A DNA stretch of 64,000 bases from JAGOMX01 sp041738135 (GCA_041738135.1 JBGSQK010000018.1:82618-146617); one strand, 5' to 3'; counted from the stretch's first letter, positions 26,226-35,428 are shown. Notes: a model not told the origin generated them from the letters alone. Program-made: numbers and translations.

Positions 26226-26283
26226 GTTCTGATTCAAAATATGTTATAACCTTTTCATATGCTCATTAAGTACTAATACATTT

Positions 26284-26751
26284 ATGTCGGAAAAGTACAC
26301 AAAAAGAAATTCATTCTCATTGAACATCGGCCGAGTGGTTGCTCAGGTGGTCAAACCGGTCATGCGCAAACGTGGCTTTTATGATGTGGATATTATTACT
26401 GATTGGGAAAACATCGTCGGTCCCGAATGGGCTAAACAAACCAGCCCCCACAAACTTAATTTTAATGCGCATACCAGGCGTTCAGGTACTTTACATATCC
26501 TGGTAACGCCGGGGGCCAGTGTGCTCATTCAGCATATTGAACCCATGATCATTGATCGGGTGAATACCTACTTTGGCTTTGAAGCCATCAATAGACTCAA
26601 AATTATCCATGGCCATGTGCCCTTGAGCACACTTCCCAAAAAAGAAAAACCCGAACCAAACTCGCCCTTACCACATATAGAGGGCATCGCAGACCCCGAC
26701 TTAAAAATTGCACTGCAACGTCTGGGGCAGGGGCTTGCACAAGTTAAATGA
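26284..26751 (+). CDS. DUF721/DciA family protein
   Basis: 155 residues. ITDWENIVGPEWAKQTSPHK near residue 38 and GTLHILVTPGASVLIQHIEP are the DUF721 core; the domain in DciA helps load the replicative helicase DnaB. The C-terminal tail (RLGQGLAQVK) is also typical of the alphaproteobacterial version. Starts 58 bases from the divergent miaA start. Confidence 0.85.
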   Translation: MSEKYTKRNSFSLNIGRVVAQVVKPVMRKRGFYDVDIITDWENIVGPEWAKQTSPHKLNFNAHTRRSGTLHILVTPGASVLIQHIEPMIIDRVNTYFGFEAINRLKIIHGHVPLSTLPKKEKPEPNSPLPHIEGIADPDLKIALQRLGQGLAQVK

Positions 26752-26800
26752 AAAACCTAACCGAGTATGATACAGTTATAAAATTAGAGGGACGCATCAA

Positions 26801-27091
26801 ATGATTACTGTAAAAATTTATCGACCAGCTAAAACAGCCATGTCCACGGGACGTGCTAATACACAATATTGGGTATTGGAGTACCTGGAAGAAAAAACCC
26901 AATATATTGAACCCGTCATGCAATGGACCGCTTCCACATCCACTAAACCGCAAGTAAGTTTGAATTTTCCCACTAAGGAAGAAGCAATACAGTTTGCATT
27001 AAAAAATGAATGGACATATAAAATCATTGAGCCTAAAAATAGAAAAATAATTCCAAAGAGTTATACAGATAACTTTATTAAACAAGTATAA
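26801..27091 (+). CDS. NDUFS4-type complex I accessory subunit
   Basis: 96 residues. VKIYRPAKTAMSTGRANTQ followed by YWVLEY, then MQWTASTSTKPQVSLNFPTK and EEAIQFALKNEWTYKIIEP, the family's conserved sequence. This subunit of NADH dehydrogenase is found in mitochondria and alphaproteobacteria and supports a lineage assignment. GAGGGA lies 8 bases before the ATG. Confidence 0.92.
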   Translation: MITVKIYRPAKTAMSTGRANTQYWVLEYLEEKTQYIEPVMQWTASTSTKPQVSLNFPTKEEAIQFALKNEWTYKIIEPKNRKIIPKSYTDNFIKQV

Positions 27092-27188
27092 ATAATTTCA
27101 TCGTTAAGTATTGTTTAATGTATTATTAACACCTTGTCTCTACTCTAGTTATGTAGGGTGAATCCTACATTTAGTAATGGAGGCTGAA

Positions 27189-27716
27189 ATGAGTGTTGTT
27201 GTTAATACGTTAAAGGCCTGCTTTCCGAGACTTTCTATAAGCATGCCAGCATTAGAAATTCTATTGGTTGAAGATAACCATCAAGAAGCTTTTCTCATAC
27301 GGAAAACGCTGAATCAGATAGGCAATGTATATTGGGAAGAAAACGAGCAAAATGGCCATCTGGCGGTATCAGAGGCTCGTTTTGATATGATCCTTTTGTC
27401 ACTGAATCTCAAGCGAGAATGTACTTTAGACTGCTTTCATAGATTTTACGAACAAAGACCAGACATACCTATTGTTATTCTTAACGACAATAATACTAAA
27501 ATGCTAGCCGAAGCTGCCTTACAGCAGGGGGCACTTGGCAATCTTGATAAGGGCATGATCGACAACAGCGAGTATCTCATCAAGATGATTACGGCGTTCA
27601 TGATCAAAGCAAAATTCATTAAAAAAGCAGAAGAAATTTCAAGTCTTGCGGCAAAAGAGAAGAAAGGTATTTTAGATTTTTGGGACAAGAATAAGCCCAT
27701 AAACCATAAACGCTAA
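27189..27716 (+). CDS. degenerate response-regulator receiver protein
   Basis: 175 residues from ATG at 27189, with GGAGG 5 bases upstream; the ATG at 27177 overlaps that site. A receiver fold is visible: ILLVEDNHQEAFLIRKTL with the acidic pocket, FDMILLSLNLKR, IPIVILNDNN, and ALGNLDKG with the conserved Lys. The phospho-acceptor Asp expected in the DMILL-x-LNL stretch is Ser, and the switch Thr/Ser is Asn. A short C-terminal tail (KKAEEISSLAAKEKKG) is helical. It probably acts without phosphorylation. Stand-alone, no kinase adjacent. Confidence 0.8.
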   Translation: MSVVVNTLKACFPRLSISMPALEILLVEDNHQEAFLIRKTLNQIGNVYWEENEQNGHLAVSEARFDMILLSLNLKRECTLDCFHRFYEQRPDIPIVILNDNNTKMLAEAALQQGALGNLDKGMIDNSEYLIKMITAFMIKAKFIKKAEEISSLAAKEKKGILDFWDKNKPINHKR

Positions 27717-27827
27717 TTCAATATGACTGGCCATCCTTATGGGCAAATTGCCAAGCTCCTTCCACCATAACTGCCTGGAGATCGTCATCAGGATAGGTGA
27801 CCTAATCTCTAGGCATTGAGTTTATTC

Positions 27828-28067
27828 CTATAAGCTACTGTGTGAGCCGTCACAGAAAGGAGGGGTTTTTGTTTGCTTGCAGCCACAGAAAAATACAGGT
27901 CCGGATGATACAGCTTCTATTTTAAGTGACTTCATACCTGACCCTTTGTGAGCGCCGTCGCAATAAGGTTGGTTGGCTGAAAGACCGCAGGTACACCAAG
28001 AATAGGTTTTACCCTCCTCGATGTCTTGCTTATAAGGTGACGCTTGCGCGCATATAGGTAGATCCAT
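27828..28067 (-). CDS. double CDGSH iron-sulfur domain protein
   Basis: About 79 residues from ATG at 28067 (AAGGA 7 bases upstream); a longer start at 28091 is possible. Two CDGSH-type [2Fe-2S] motifs are seen: CTCG with PYCDGAHKG, and CGCK with PPFCDGSHSS, each with three Cys and one His. Related to MitoNEET/Miner2-type electron-transfer proteins. Divergent from rnhA. Confidence 0.93.
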   Translation of the reverse strand: MDLPICAQASPYKQDIEEGKTYSWCTCGLSANQPYCDGAHKGSGMKSLKIEAVSSGPVFFCGCKQTKTPPFCDGSHSSL

Positions 28068-28153
28068 CTTAAATTCCTTTTCTCTTTTCACTTGAAATTG
28101 TATACCATGGGCCCCATATATATAAAAGTATGAATAGGGCAGAATCGCAAATT

Positions 28154-28606
28154 ATGACAGACCAAATCGTTGAAATATATACAGATGGTGCATGCACAGG
28201 CAATCCAGGACCAGGTGGTTGGGGGGCAATTTTAAAGTATTCTGATTCTCAAAAAGAGATTTCAGGCTATGAGGGTGACACCACCAACAATCGCATGGAA
28301 ATGATGGCGGCTATCCAGGCTTTGGAAAATCTTTCCCGGCCTGTTTCCGTCAAACTCCATACGGATAGTCGATATTTAAAAGACGGCATTACGCTTTGGG
28401 TTCATAAATGGAAAGTATCTGGTTGGGTGACAGCTGACAAAAAGCCTGTTAAGAATAAGGATCTCTGGCAGCGTTTATTGGATATTTCTGAAAAGCATGA
28501 AGTGGAATGGGTCTGGGTTAAAGGTCACAATGGCCATGCGTATAATGAGCGAGCAGACTTTTTAGCACGCAATGCCGTTATAGGCGCCATGGTTGAATCA
28601 GCGTAA
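28154..28606 (+). CDS. rnhA: ribonuclease HI
   Basis: 150 residues from ATG at 28154 (an earlier in-frame ATG is at 28130). Catalytic acids lie in IYTDGACTGNPGPGGWGAIL (Asp), TNNRMEMMAAIQAL (Glu), LHTDSRYLKDGI (Asp) and NERADFLARN (Asp). The basic handle HKWKVSGWVTADKKPVKN-type loop is present. It removes RNA from RNA:DNA hybrids. TTGAAA at 28092 with an AT-rich -10 region may be its promoter. Confidence 0.97.
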   Translation: MTDQIVEIYTDGACTGNPGPGGWGAILKYSDSQKEISGYEGDTTNNRMEMMAAIQALENLSRPVSVKLHTDSRYLKDGITLWVHKWKVSGWVTADKKPVKNKDLWQRLLDISEKHEVEWVWVKGHNGHAYNERADFLARNAVIGAMVESA

Positions 28607-28677
28607 ATGCATTTAAAGCTGGTGTTTTTTCGCATATAACACTATACATATTGTGAAACATTATTTTAGTGGTAGAT

Positions 28678-29079
28678 ATGACCAAATCAAAAAGCAATAA
28701 ACAACCTGCAGGCCCAACTCAACGCCAACGTCGGGTAGGTGAAGAAGTGCGTGCATTATTATCCTCCTGTTTGATGAGGGGCGATTTTCACGTACCTGAC
28801 TTTGATGGCTCTCTTATAACCATCACTGAAGTGCGCATGAGTGTTGATTTGAGACACGCTTTTGCTTTTGTGATGACGCTGGGCGGGGATAATCTGGAAG
28901 AAACCATTTCCACATTAAAACAAATTGCACCCCTCTTGCGCAGTCACCTTGCTAAATCACTACGTCTAAGATCTGCTCCCATGCTACATTTCGAGCCAGA
29001 TAAAACCTTTGATGAAGTGGATCGCCTTGAAAGACTCTTGCGTTTACCGCAGGTAGTGCAAGATTTACAGTCGAAATAA
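28678..29079 (+). CDS. rbfA: ribosome-binding factor A
   Basis: 133 residues from ATG at 28678; a GTG at 28669 is in frame. QRQRRVGEEVRALLSSCLMR near the N terminus, VRMSVDLRHAFAFVMTLGGD and LAKSLRLRSAPMLHFEPD are the RbfA KH-type fold. The protein matures 16S rRNA in the 30S subunit. Followed 6 bases later by truB, standard order. Confidence 0.95.
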   Translation: MTKSKSNKQPAGPTQRQRRVGEEVRALLSSCLMRGDFHVPDFDGSLITITEVRMSVDLRHAFAFVMTLGGDNLEETISTLKQIAPLLRSHLAKSLRLRSAPMLHFEPDKTFDEVDRLERLLRLPQVVQDLQSK

Positions 29080-29085
29080 TCATCA

Positions 29086-29976
29086 ATGATTCATGGCTGG
29101 CTGAACGTTTATAAACCCCATGGCATGAACTCAACCAAGGTTGTGACTTTGGTCAGACGGGCTCTTAATAAGAACAAGATAGGACATGGCGGCACTCTCG
29201 ACCCCTTAGCCGAAGGCTTGTTGCCATTAGCCTTGGGTGATGCGACTAAAACCGTTGCTTATCTTATGGATAAAATAAAGGTATATGAATTTGAAGTCAC
29301 TTGGGGCAGCCAGACCACAACAGATGATGTGGAAGGCGAAGTTATTGAAAGTTCTGAAAACAGGCCTTCAAAGGATGAGATTATTGAAGGATTGAAGCAT
29401 TTTTGTGGGAATATCCAACAAATTCCTCCCAATTATTCAGCTGTTTGGGTAGATGGGCAAAGAGCTTATAAATTAGCTCGCAATAATGAGGTGTTGGACC
29501 TCAAGTCCCGAACCGTCCATATAGAAGACATCAAGCTAACAGCCATGCCAAGTATTGACTGCGCTATATTTGAGGTAACTTGCGGCAAGGGCACATATGT
29601 ACGAAGTCTTGCACGAGATTTGGCTCTATATTTGGGCACCAGGGGCCATATTTCTAGGCTAAAAAGGGTAAAAGTAGGAAAATTTTTACTTCAAGATGCG
29701 ATTTCCCTGGAAAAAATTCAAGAACTAGGGCATAAAGTGCTAGAAGAAGGTTATGTGTACCCGATTGTAGATGTGCTGGACGACATCCCGGCTGTCTGCG
29801 TGAGTGCGGAGCAAGAAGTGCAATTACTGCACGGGCGGACTTTAAGTCTGTCGCCGCAACAAGCTCAAGGTCTCTTGCCAGGTAAAATCTTGTGTATACG
29901 AGAAACAGGTAAGGCTTTGGCTATTGGTACATTTGACGAAGGATTTGTACAACCAAATCGAGTGTTCAACAAATAA
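29086..29976 (+). CDS. truB: tRNA pseudouridine(55) synthase
   Basis: 296 residues. WLNVYKPHGMNSTKVV, then the catalytic motif GHGGTLDPLAEGLLP with Asp near residue 40, VYEFEVTWGSQTTTDDVEGE, YSAVWVDGQRAYKLAR and CGKGTYVRSLARDL. It makes pseudouridine 55 in the T-loop of tRNAs. The C-terminal extension carries a PUA-like fragment. Operon rbfA-truB-rpsO-pnp. Confidence 0.97.
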   Translation: MIHGWLNVYKPHGMNSTKVVTLVRRALNKNKIGHGGTLDPLAEGLLPLALGDATKTVAYLMDKIKVYEFEVTWGSQTTTDDVEGEVIESSENRPSKDEIIEGLKHFCGNIQQIPPNYSAVWVDGQRAYKLARNNEVLDLKSRTVHIEDIKLTAMPSIDCAIFEVTCGKGTYVRSLARDLALYLGTRGHISRLKRVKVGKFLLQDAISLEKIQELGHKVLEEGYVYPIVDVLDDIPAVCVSAEQEVQLLHGRTLSLSPQQAQGLLPGKILCIRETGKALAIGTFDEGFVQPNRVFNK

Positions 29977-29993
29977 ACATAAGGAGTTATACG

Positions 29994-30263
29994 ATGTCGA
30001 TTACAGCAGAACGCAAACAAGCAGTTATTCAAGAACATGCTAAGAGCGGCAATGATACAGGTTCACCTGAAGTACAGGTAGCAATTTTAACAGAGCGCAT
30101 TAAAAATCTAACTGACCACATGATAACTCACAAGAAAGACGTGCACTCACGTCGTGGTTTGATCAAGATGGTTGGCCAGCGCCGTAGCTTGCTAGACTAT
30201 GTTAAGAAAAAGGATGACGAACGCTACGCCACGCTTATCAAGAAGCTGGGCTTGCGTCGCTAA
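29994..30263 (+). CDS. rpsO: 30S ribosomal protein S15
   Basis: 89 residues, standard length. TGSPEVQVAILTERIKNLT and HKKDVHSRRGLIKMVGQRR with SLLDYVKKKD are the S15 signature. AAGGAG sits 7 bases before the ATG. Binds 16S rRNA early in 30S assembly. Confidence 0.98.
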   Translation: MSITAERKQAVIQEHAKSGNDTGSPEVQVAILTERIKNLTDHMITHKKDVHSRRGLIKMVGQRRSLLDYVKKKDDERYATLIKKLGLRR

Positions 30264-30280
30264 ATTATTAAAGATTAATA

Positions 30281-30302
30281 GGCCGGGATGTTCCCGGCCT
30301 TT
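30281..30302 (+). terminator. rpsO-pnp intergenic hairpin/attenuator
   Basis: GGCCGGGA and TCCCGGCC form a perfect 8-bp stem with a 3-base loop, followed by TTTC. It lies between rpsO and pnp, where a partial terminator and RNA-processing hairpin are also found in E. coli. Confidence 0.8.
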
Positions 30303-30320
30303 CAATATGAAGGTAGATAT

Positions 30321-32444
30321 ATGTTTCAAATTCACAAAAAAACAATAGATTGGGGCGGGCGTCCATTGACGCTGGAAACCGGTAAAATTGCACGTCAAGC
30401 TGACGGTGCTGTTCTGGCGACTTACGGAGAATCTGTTGTTTTGTGCACAGTAGTTGCCGAAAAAAAGCCAAAAGCAGGCGTTGATTTTTTTCCGCTGACA
30501 GTGCTTTATCAAGAAAAAACCTATGCGGCCGGTAAAATACCAGGCGGCTTTTTTAAGCGTGAAGGACGTCCTAATGAGAATGAGACTTTAACGTCCCGCT
30601 TAATCGACCGTCCGATCCGTCCACTATTTCCATCTGAGTTCACCAATGAAACCCAAGTAGTTTGTACGGTAATCAGCCATGACTTGGAAAACAATCCAGA
30701 TATTCTGTCTCTTGTAGGCGCATCTGCAGCTCTTGCAATCTCAGGCATACCCTTCCAAGGGCCTTTGGGCGCAGCACGCGTTGGTTATAAAGACGAACAG
30801 TACATACTGAACCCAACTTACGAAGAAGTCCGTGAGTCTAACTTAGACCTAATCGTTTCAGGCACAGCCGAAGGCGTTCTGATGGTTGAATCAGAAGCAA
30901 AAGAGCTAAGCGAAGAAGTCATGCTTGGGGCCGTTACTTTCGGTTTCGATCACTTCCAACCAGTTATTAAAGCGATCCTAGAGTTTGCTCAGGAAGTTAA
31001 TAATCCTAAGCGTGAAATACCTCAGCCGTCGCATCTTAAAGAAGATGTGTATGCAAAGTTGCGTACATCTTTTGATGAAGAGCTACGCCAAGCTTACCAG
31101 GTTCTCGATAAGCAACAACGTCGCAATCTCATTGATGATGCTAAGGCAAAAGCAATGACCGCACTAGTATCTGAGGAAGTATCCGATGATTTAGTTGGTT
31201 CCTGCTTCAAGCTTCTGGAAAAAGAGATTGTTCGTGGCGATATTTTGAAGACTGGCAAGCGTATTGATGGCCGCGATACAAAAACAGTTCGCCCCATTAT
31301 ATCTGAAGTTGGTGCGTTCCCACGGGTTCACGGAAGTGCAATTTTCACACGCGGCGAAACTCAAGCTTTGGTGTTTACCACACTGGGTACAGCGCAAGAC
31401 GAGCAAAGATTGGATTCACTGGAAGGTGAAACCACATCACGCTTTATGCTCCACTACAACTTCCCACCTTACTCTGTAGGTGAGACAGGTCGTATGGGTT
31501 CACCTGGCCGTCGTGAAATTGGTCATGGTAAACTGGCATGGAGAGCGCTGAATCCTATTATGCCGAGCAAGGAAGAGTTTCCTTATACAATCCGTACGGT
31601 TTCAGAAATCACTGAATCCAATGGTTCGTCCTCCATGGCAACAGTTTGTGGTACATCCCTTTCCTTAATGGATGCAGGCGTTCCACTGCCAAGACCTGTT
31701 GCAGGTATTGCCATGGGTCTGATTCAGGAAGGCAAAGAGTATGCAGTTCTTTCGGATATCTTAGGTGATGAAGATCACTTGGGCGATATGGACTTCAAGG
31801 TTGCCGGTACAGATCAAGGCGTTACAGCCCTGCAAATGGACTTGAAGGTGACTAGCATTACCAGAGAAATCATGGAATTTGCTCTTCACCAAGCCAAAGA
31901 TGGCCGTCTTCATATTCTTGGCGAAATGCGTAAAGCGTTGAATGCGCCAAGGACAGAAGTCAGTGAAAATGCTCCTCGCATGACAAGCATTTACGTGCCT
32001 AAGTCAAAGATTGGTGAAATCATCGGACCAGGTGGTAAAGTGATTCGCGAAATCTGTGAACGGACGGGCGCTAAAATTGACATCGAAGAAGACGGCAAGG
32101 TAACAGTTTCCGCCATTAACGAATCCGCTGTGCAAGCGGCCATTCAATCTATCCAGAATATAACGGTCGAGCCAGAAGTGGGCGCCGTATATCTTGGTAA
32201 GGTCGTAAAGATCGTTGATTTCGGTGCATTTGTTAGTGTCGTCGGCGATAAACAAGGTCTTGTACACATCAGTGAGTTGTCCCGCGAGAGAGTTGCGAAT
32301 GTGGAAGCAGTTGTCAAAGAAGGCGACGCTGTGTACGTAAAGATCGTTGGTTTCGAAAAAGGTAAAATGAGACTGAGCATGAAAGCTGTTGACCAAGAAA
32401 CGGGACAGCCGTTTGAGCAACAACAAAAGTCTCAGGAATCTTGA
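30321..32444 (+). CDS. pnp: polyribonucleotide nucleotidyltransferase (PNPase)
   Basis: 707 residues from ATG at 30321 (MFQIHKKTIDWGGRPL), with AAGG 9 bases upstream. Two RNase PH domains (DFFPLTVLYQEKTYAAGKIP; GETQALVFTTLGT and the catalytic FMLHYNFPPYSVGETGRMGS region), an alpha-helical linker, a KH domain (IGEIIGPGGKVIREICERTG) and an S1 domain (GAVYLGKVVKIVDFGAFVSV). It degrades RNA 3' to 5' with phosphate. Confidence 0.98.
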   Translation: MFQIHKKTIDWGGRPLTLETGKIARQADGAVLATYGESVVLCTVVAEKKPKAGVDFFPLTVLYQEKTYAAGKIPGGFFKREGRPNENETLTSRLIDRPIRPLFPSEFTNETQVVCTVISHDLENNPDILSLVGASAALAISGIPFQGPLGAARVGYKDEQYILNPTYEEVRESNLDLIVSGTAEGVLMVESEAKELSEEVMLGAVTFGFDHFQPVIKAILEFAQEVNNPKREIPQPSHLKEDVYAKLRTSFDEELRQAYQVLDKQQRRNLIDDAKAKAMTALVSEEVSDDLVGSCFKLLEKEIVRGDILKTGKRIDGRDTKTVRPIISEVGAFPRVHGSAIFTRGETQALVFTTLGTAQDEQRLDSLEGETTSRFMLHYNFPPYSVGETGRMGSPGRREIGHGKLAWRALNPIMPSKEEFPYTIRTVSEITESNGSSSMATVCGTSLSLMDAGVPLPRPVAGIAMGLIQEGKEYAVLSDILGDEDHLGDMDFKVAGTDQGVTALQMDLKVTSITREIMEFALHQAKDGRLHILGEMRKALNAPRTEVSENAPRMTSIYVPKSKIGEIIGPGGKVIREICERTGAKIDIEEDGKVTVSAINESAVQAAIQSIQNITVEPEVGAVYLGKVVKIVDFGAFVSVVGDKQGLVHISELSRERVANVEAVVKEGDAVYVKIVGFEKGKMRLSMKAVDQETGQPFEQQQKSQES

Positions 32445-32459
32445 ACTAAAGGGTAGATT

Positions 32460-33857
32460 GTGAAGCCATTAAAACCTTTGTTAATATCAGGAAAAGAAGT
32501 TCTACCTCTCATTGAGGGCGGTAAGGGCATATCTGTTTCCAATGGAGAGAGTTCCGGTGCTTGGGCAGCAGCCGGTGGTGTTGGAACTTTCTCTGCTGTA
32601 AACCCTGATGCGCGTGATGAATATGGTAATCTGATACCGGTTGTCTACAATGGCAAAACCCGCAGTGAACGCCATAAGGAACTGGTGGATTATGCGATCA
32701 AGGGTGGCATAACTCAAGCTCGCATTGCACACGAAATGTCCAATGGCCAAGGCAGGATCCACATGAATGTTTTGTGGGAAATGGCTGCGGTTGAGGAAAT
32801 TCTATATGGTGTTCTTGAAGGCGCTAAGGGCTTAATCCACGGTGTGACTTGCGGCGCCGGCATGCCTTATCGCATTGCGCAAATATCTGCAGAACATGGC
32901 ATTTTCTACTACCCGATCGTTTCATCTTCTCGTGCTTTCAGAGCCCTATGGAAACGTGCTTATCACAAGTTCCCGGAATGGCTTGGTGGTGTTGTTTATG
33001 AAGATCCGTGGCTTGCGGGTGGTCACAATGGCATCAGCAATAGTGATGATCCTTTAAAACCTGAGTCACCGTTGCCTCGTGTACAGGCTTTGCGTGAAGT
33101 TATGAATTGTTTTGGTTTGCATACAACCCCAATCGTAATGGCTGGAGGTGTATGGGCATTGAATGAATGGGAAGAGTGGATTGATAATCCCTTACTTGGT
33201 CCCATAGCATTCCAATTTGGTACCAGGCCTTTGCTGACGCAAGAAAGCCCTATCTCTGATTCTTGGAAGAAAAAGCTCGTCCAGCTGAAAGAAGGCGATA
33301 TTTATCTAAACAAATTCAGCCCCACTGGTTTTTATTCCTCTGCGGTTAAGAATGATTTCTTGAGAGAGCTTACAGAACGCGGTCATAGGCAAGTTGCTTA
33401 TCAAACGCATCCGGTTGGAGATCATGACTCAGCTCTTCCCATAGGTCCGCGTCAAAGGCTTGTGTACTTGACAGCCCATGACCTGACCCAAGCACAACAA
33501 TGGATTGCTAACGGATTTACAGAAGCTTTGCGCACCCCTGATTCAACACTTATTTTTGTAGAGCCAAGCAAGGCTGATGAAATCCATAAGGACCAAATTG
33601 ATTGTATGGGTTGTTTGAGTCAATGTTTGTTCAGTAACTGGTCGCAAGAAGAATCTGGAACAACTGGTAAAAAGGCTGACCCACGTTCCTTCTGCATACA
33701 AAAAACGCTGCAATCGATCAGCCATGGCCAAGGTCTTGATAATCAATTGATGTTCTCAGGACATGCGGCATATCGATTTGGATCAGATCCGTTTTACAAG
33801 GATGGTTTTGTACCAACCGTGAAGCAACTGATCGAAAGACTACAAACCGGAGATTAA
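32460..33857 (+). CDS. nitronate monooxygenase-family flavoprotein
   Basis: 465 residues from GTG at 32460, AAAGGG 6 bases upstream. A TIM-barrel flavoprotein of the 2-nitropropane dioxygenase/NMO superfamily is suggested by VTCGAGMPYRIAQI, YEDPWLAGGHNGISN and PIVMAGGVW near residue 221. The barrel ends near residue 270 (FQFGTRPLLTQESP). The C-terminal ~130 residues are an extra region with DCMGCLSQCLFSNW and a further Cys in RSFCIQKTLQ, which could bind an iron-sulfur cluster. Substrate unknown. Nearest neighbour downstream is a peroxiredoxin, so oxidative detoxification is plausible. Confidence 0.82.
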   Translation: MKPLKPLLISGKEVLPLIEGGKGISVSNGESSGAWAAAGGVGTFSAVNPDARDEYGNLIPVVYNGKTRSERHKELVDYAIKGGITQARIAHEMSNGQGRIHMNVLWEMAAVEEILYGVLEGAKGLIHGVTCGAGMPYRIAQISAEHGIFYYPIVSSSRAFRALWKRAYHKFPEWLGGVVYEDPWLAGGHNGISNSDDPLKPESPLPRVQALREVMNCFGLHTTPIVMAGGVWALNEWEEWIDNPLLGPIAFQFGTRPLLTQESPISDSWKKKLVQLKEGDIYLNKFSPTGFYSSAVKNDFLRELTERGHRQVAYQTHPVGDHDSALPIGPRQRLVYLTAHDLTQAQQWIANGFTEALRTPDSTLIFVEPSKADEIHKDQIDCMGCLSQCLFSNWSQEESGTTGKKADPRSFCIQKTLQSISHGQGLDNQLMFSGHAAYRFGSDPFYKDGFVPTVKQLIERLQTGD

Positions 33858-33873
33858 TTTAGAGGAGAAGACA

Positions 33874-34413
33874 ATGTTAACAATCGGCGATCGTTTCCCA
33901 AGTTTTACTGCAACAGCAGTGGTATCAACAGATATCAACAATGCGTTTCAAGAAGTGACGAATTTAAGTGCCAAGAGCAAATGGCAGGTTTATTTCTTCT
34001 ATCCTAAGGACTTTACATTTATCTGTCCGACGGAAATTGCACAATTTAACAGCCTTAATGGCAAGTTCGAAGAGAACAATGCAAAGCTTTATGGCGTAAG
34101 CACGGACTCAGATTTCGTGCATTTGGCATGGCGTAGAAGCCATCCTGATTTGATGAGTCTTCACTTCCCACTCATTTCCGACATCCGTCGCGATTTGTCT
34201 ATTGCGTTGGGCGTTTTGGATCGCAACGCAGGGGTGTGCACTCGTGCCACATTTATCGTGGACCCTGAAGGCGTTATCCGCTATGCAGCTGCCAATGATT
34301 TGAGTGTTGGTCGTAATCCTGACGATATTTTGCGCACACTGATCGCACTTCAAACTGGCGAGCTTTGTGCTTGCAACTGGACACCAGGCGACAAATTTGT
34401 CAACGTAGCCTAA
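33874..34413 (+). CDS. peroxiredoxin (AhpC/TSA family)
   Basis: 179 residues. The peroxidatic motif FYPKDFTFICPTEIAQF has its Cys near residue 50. VSTDSDFVHLAWRRSHPDL follows, then resolving-type Cys residues in QTGELCACNWTPGD near residues 167-169. It reduces peroxides. GAGGAG is 6 bases before the ATG. A strong hairpin terminator follows. Confidence 0.93.
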   Translation: MLTIGDRFPSFTATAVVSTDINNAFQEVTNLSAKSKWQVYFFYPKDFTFICPTEIAQFNSLNGKFEENNAKLYGVSTDSDFVHLAWRRSHPDLMSLHFPLISDIRRDLSIALGVLDRNAGVCTRATFIVDPEGVIRYAAANDLSVGRNPDDILRTLIALQTGELCACNWTPGDKFVNVA

Positions 34414-34424
34414 ACTTTCTAATA

Positions 34425-34470
34425 CCTCAGATCATATGTCATCAGGCATATGATCTGAGGGTCTATTTTC
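34425..34470 (+). terminator. strong terminator after peroxiredoxin gene
   Basis: CCTCAGATCATATG and CATATGATCTGAGG make a perfect 14-bp stem with an 8-base loop (34439-34446), followed by GTCTATTTTCC. Confidence 0.85.
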
Positions 34471-34508
34471 CTTAAATTAAATGTCAATTTTAAATGAGGA
34501 GTCTTCAA

Positions 34509-35405
34509 ATGCCACACAAATTCTCAATTCTCACAATTCTATTAATCCTTTTTCTTTTTAGCTCTGATTCAAAAGCGGATATCTGGGTGCTTGATATCAA
34601 CGATACCATCACATTACGAAATGATGTGGATCCGGAAAAGACGGTGCAAGTAGTAAATTATCAATTGGTGGCCCAGAATCTTTTTCTGAATGGACCGGAA
34701 CGTATTTCCATTGAACAGTACATTAAAAAATCGATTCAAGATAAATCCATGCAACGTCACACCTATGGCAACTTGCCAATGTATGCGAGGTGCTTGCACG
34801 CAGACGGGCTTATCTCAGATGAGGTGTTGGCGCAAATTCCTCTTCTTAGCCAAACTTATAAACAAGCACTCGATGTGGCCAATCATGAGGAAAACGGTGG
34901 GTTTTTTCCTTCCCTATTTAAATTTATCGATTTCATTTTAGAAGTGGATCATAGCCCTAGTATCAGCATTCAATCTTTCGGGAATGAGATTCCTTTTGCA
35001 CTTGAAGTTATCGCCAAAAGATATGCCCAAAGACTGAACGTCGTAAAGGAAATAGGCATATTTGATGAACAGCATCACCTGGATTTTGATGGACGCAAAC
35101 ATCGGGGACAACAAGAACTTGTTGGATTGTTGGCTCCAGGCACTGTATTGGGTTGGAAAAATAACTACAAAGCCGGTGGTGGGAAGTACCTATTTTTCTC
35201 CGAGGATAATGACAACCCTGTAAGATCACATTACTTCGATGACAATGCTAATCAATTCGTCCGGGCTTATATCAATGGACGACTGCTATCAAAAGAAGAA
35301 AGCCGCTCCATGTTTGAGCGCTATATTTATAATGTAGACACGGCATCGGCTCTTACAAACGCCGACTATTTCATCAATAGTTATAAAGAACGACAGGTGC
35401 TTTAA
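34509..35405 (+). CDS. exported HAD-like protein of unknown function
   Basis: 298 residues from ATG at 34509, chosen because GAGGAG lies 8 bases upstream; the ATG at 34494 overlaps that site. A signal peptide (FSILTILLILFLFSSDSKA) is followed at once by WVLDINDTITLRND. This resembles HAD motif I (DxDxT) except that the second Asp is Asn. Near the C terminus YLFFSEDNDNPVR and HYFDDNANQF could be motif IV with paired Asp. Family uncertain (possibly DUF2608-like). Predicted to act in the periplasm or outside. Confidence 0.6.
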   Translation: MPHKFSILTILLILFLFSSDSKADIWVLDINDTITLRNDVDPEKTVQVVNYQLVAQNLFLNGPERISIEQYIKKSIQDKSMQRHTYGNLPMYARCLHADGLISDEVLAQIPLLSQTYKQALDVANHEENGGFFPSLFKFIDFILEVDHSPSISIQSFGNEIPFALEVIAKRYAQRLNVVKEIGIFDEQHHLDFDGRKHRGQQELVGLLAPGTVLGWKNNYKAGGGKYLFFSEDNDNPVRSHYFDDNANQFVRAYINGRLLSKEESRSMFERYIYNVDTASALTNADYFINSYKERQVL

Positions 35406-35428
35406 CGAAAAACGCAAGGGTATATCTC

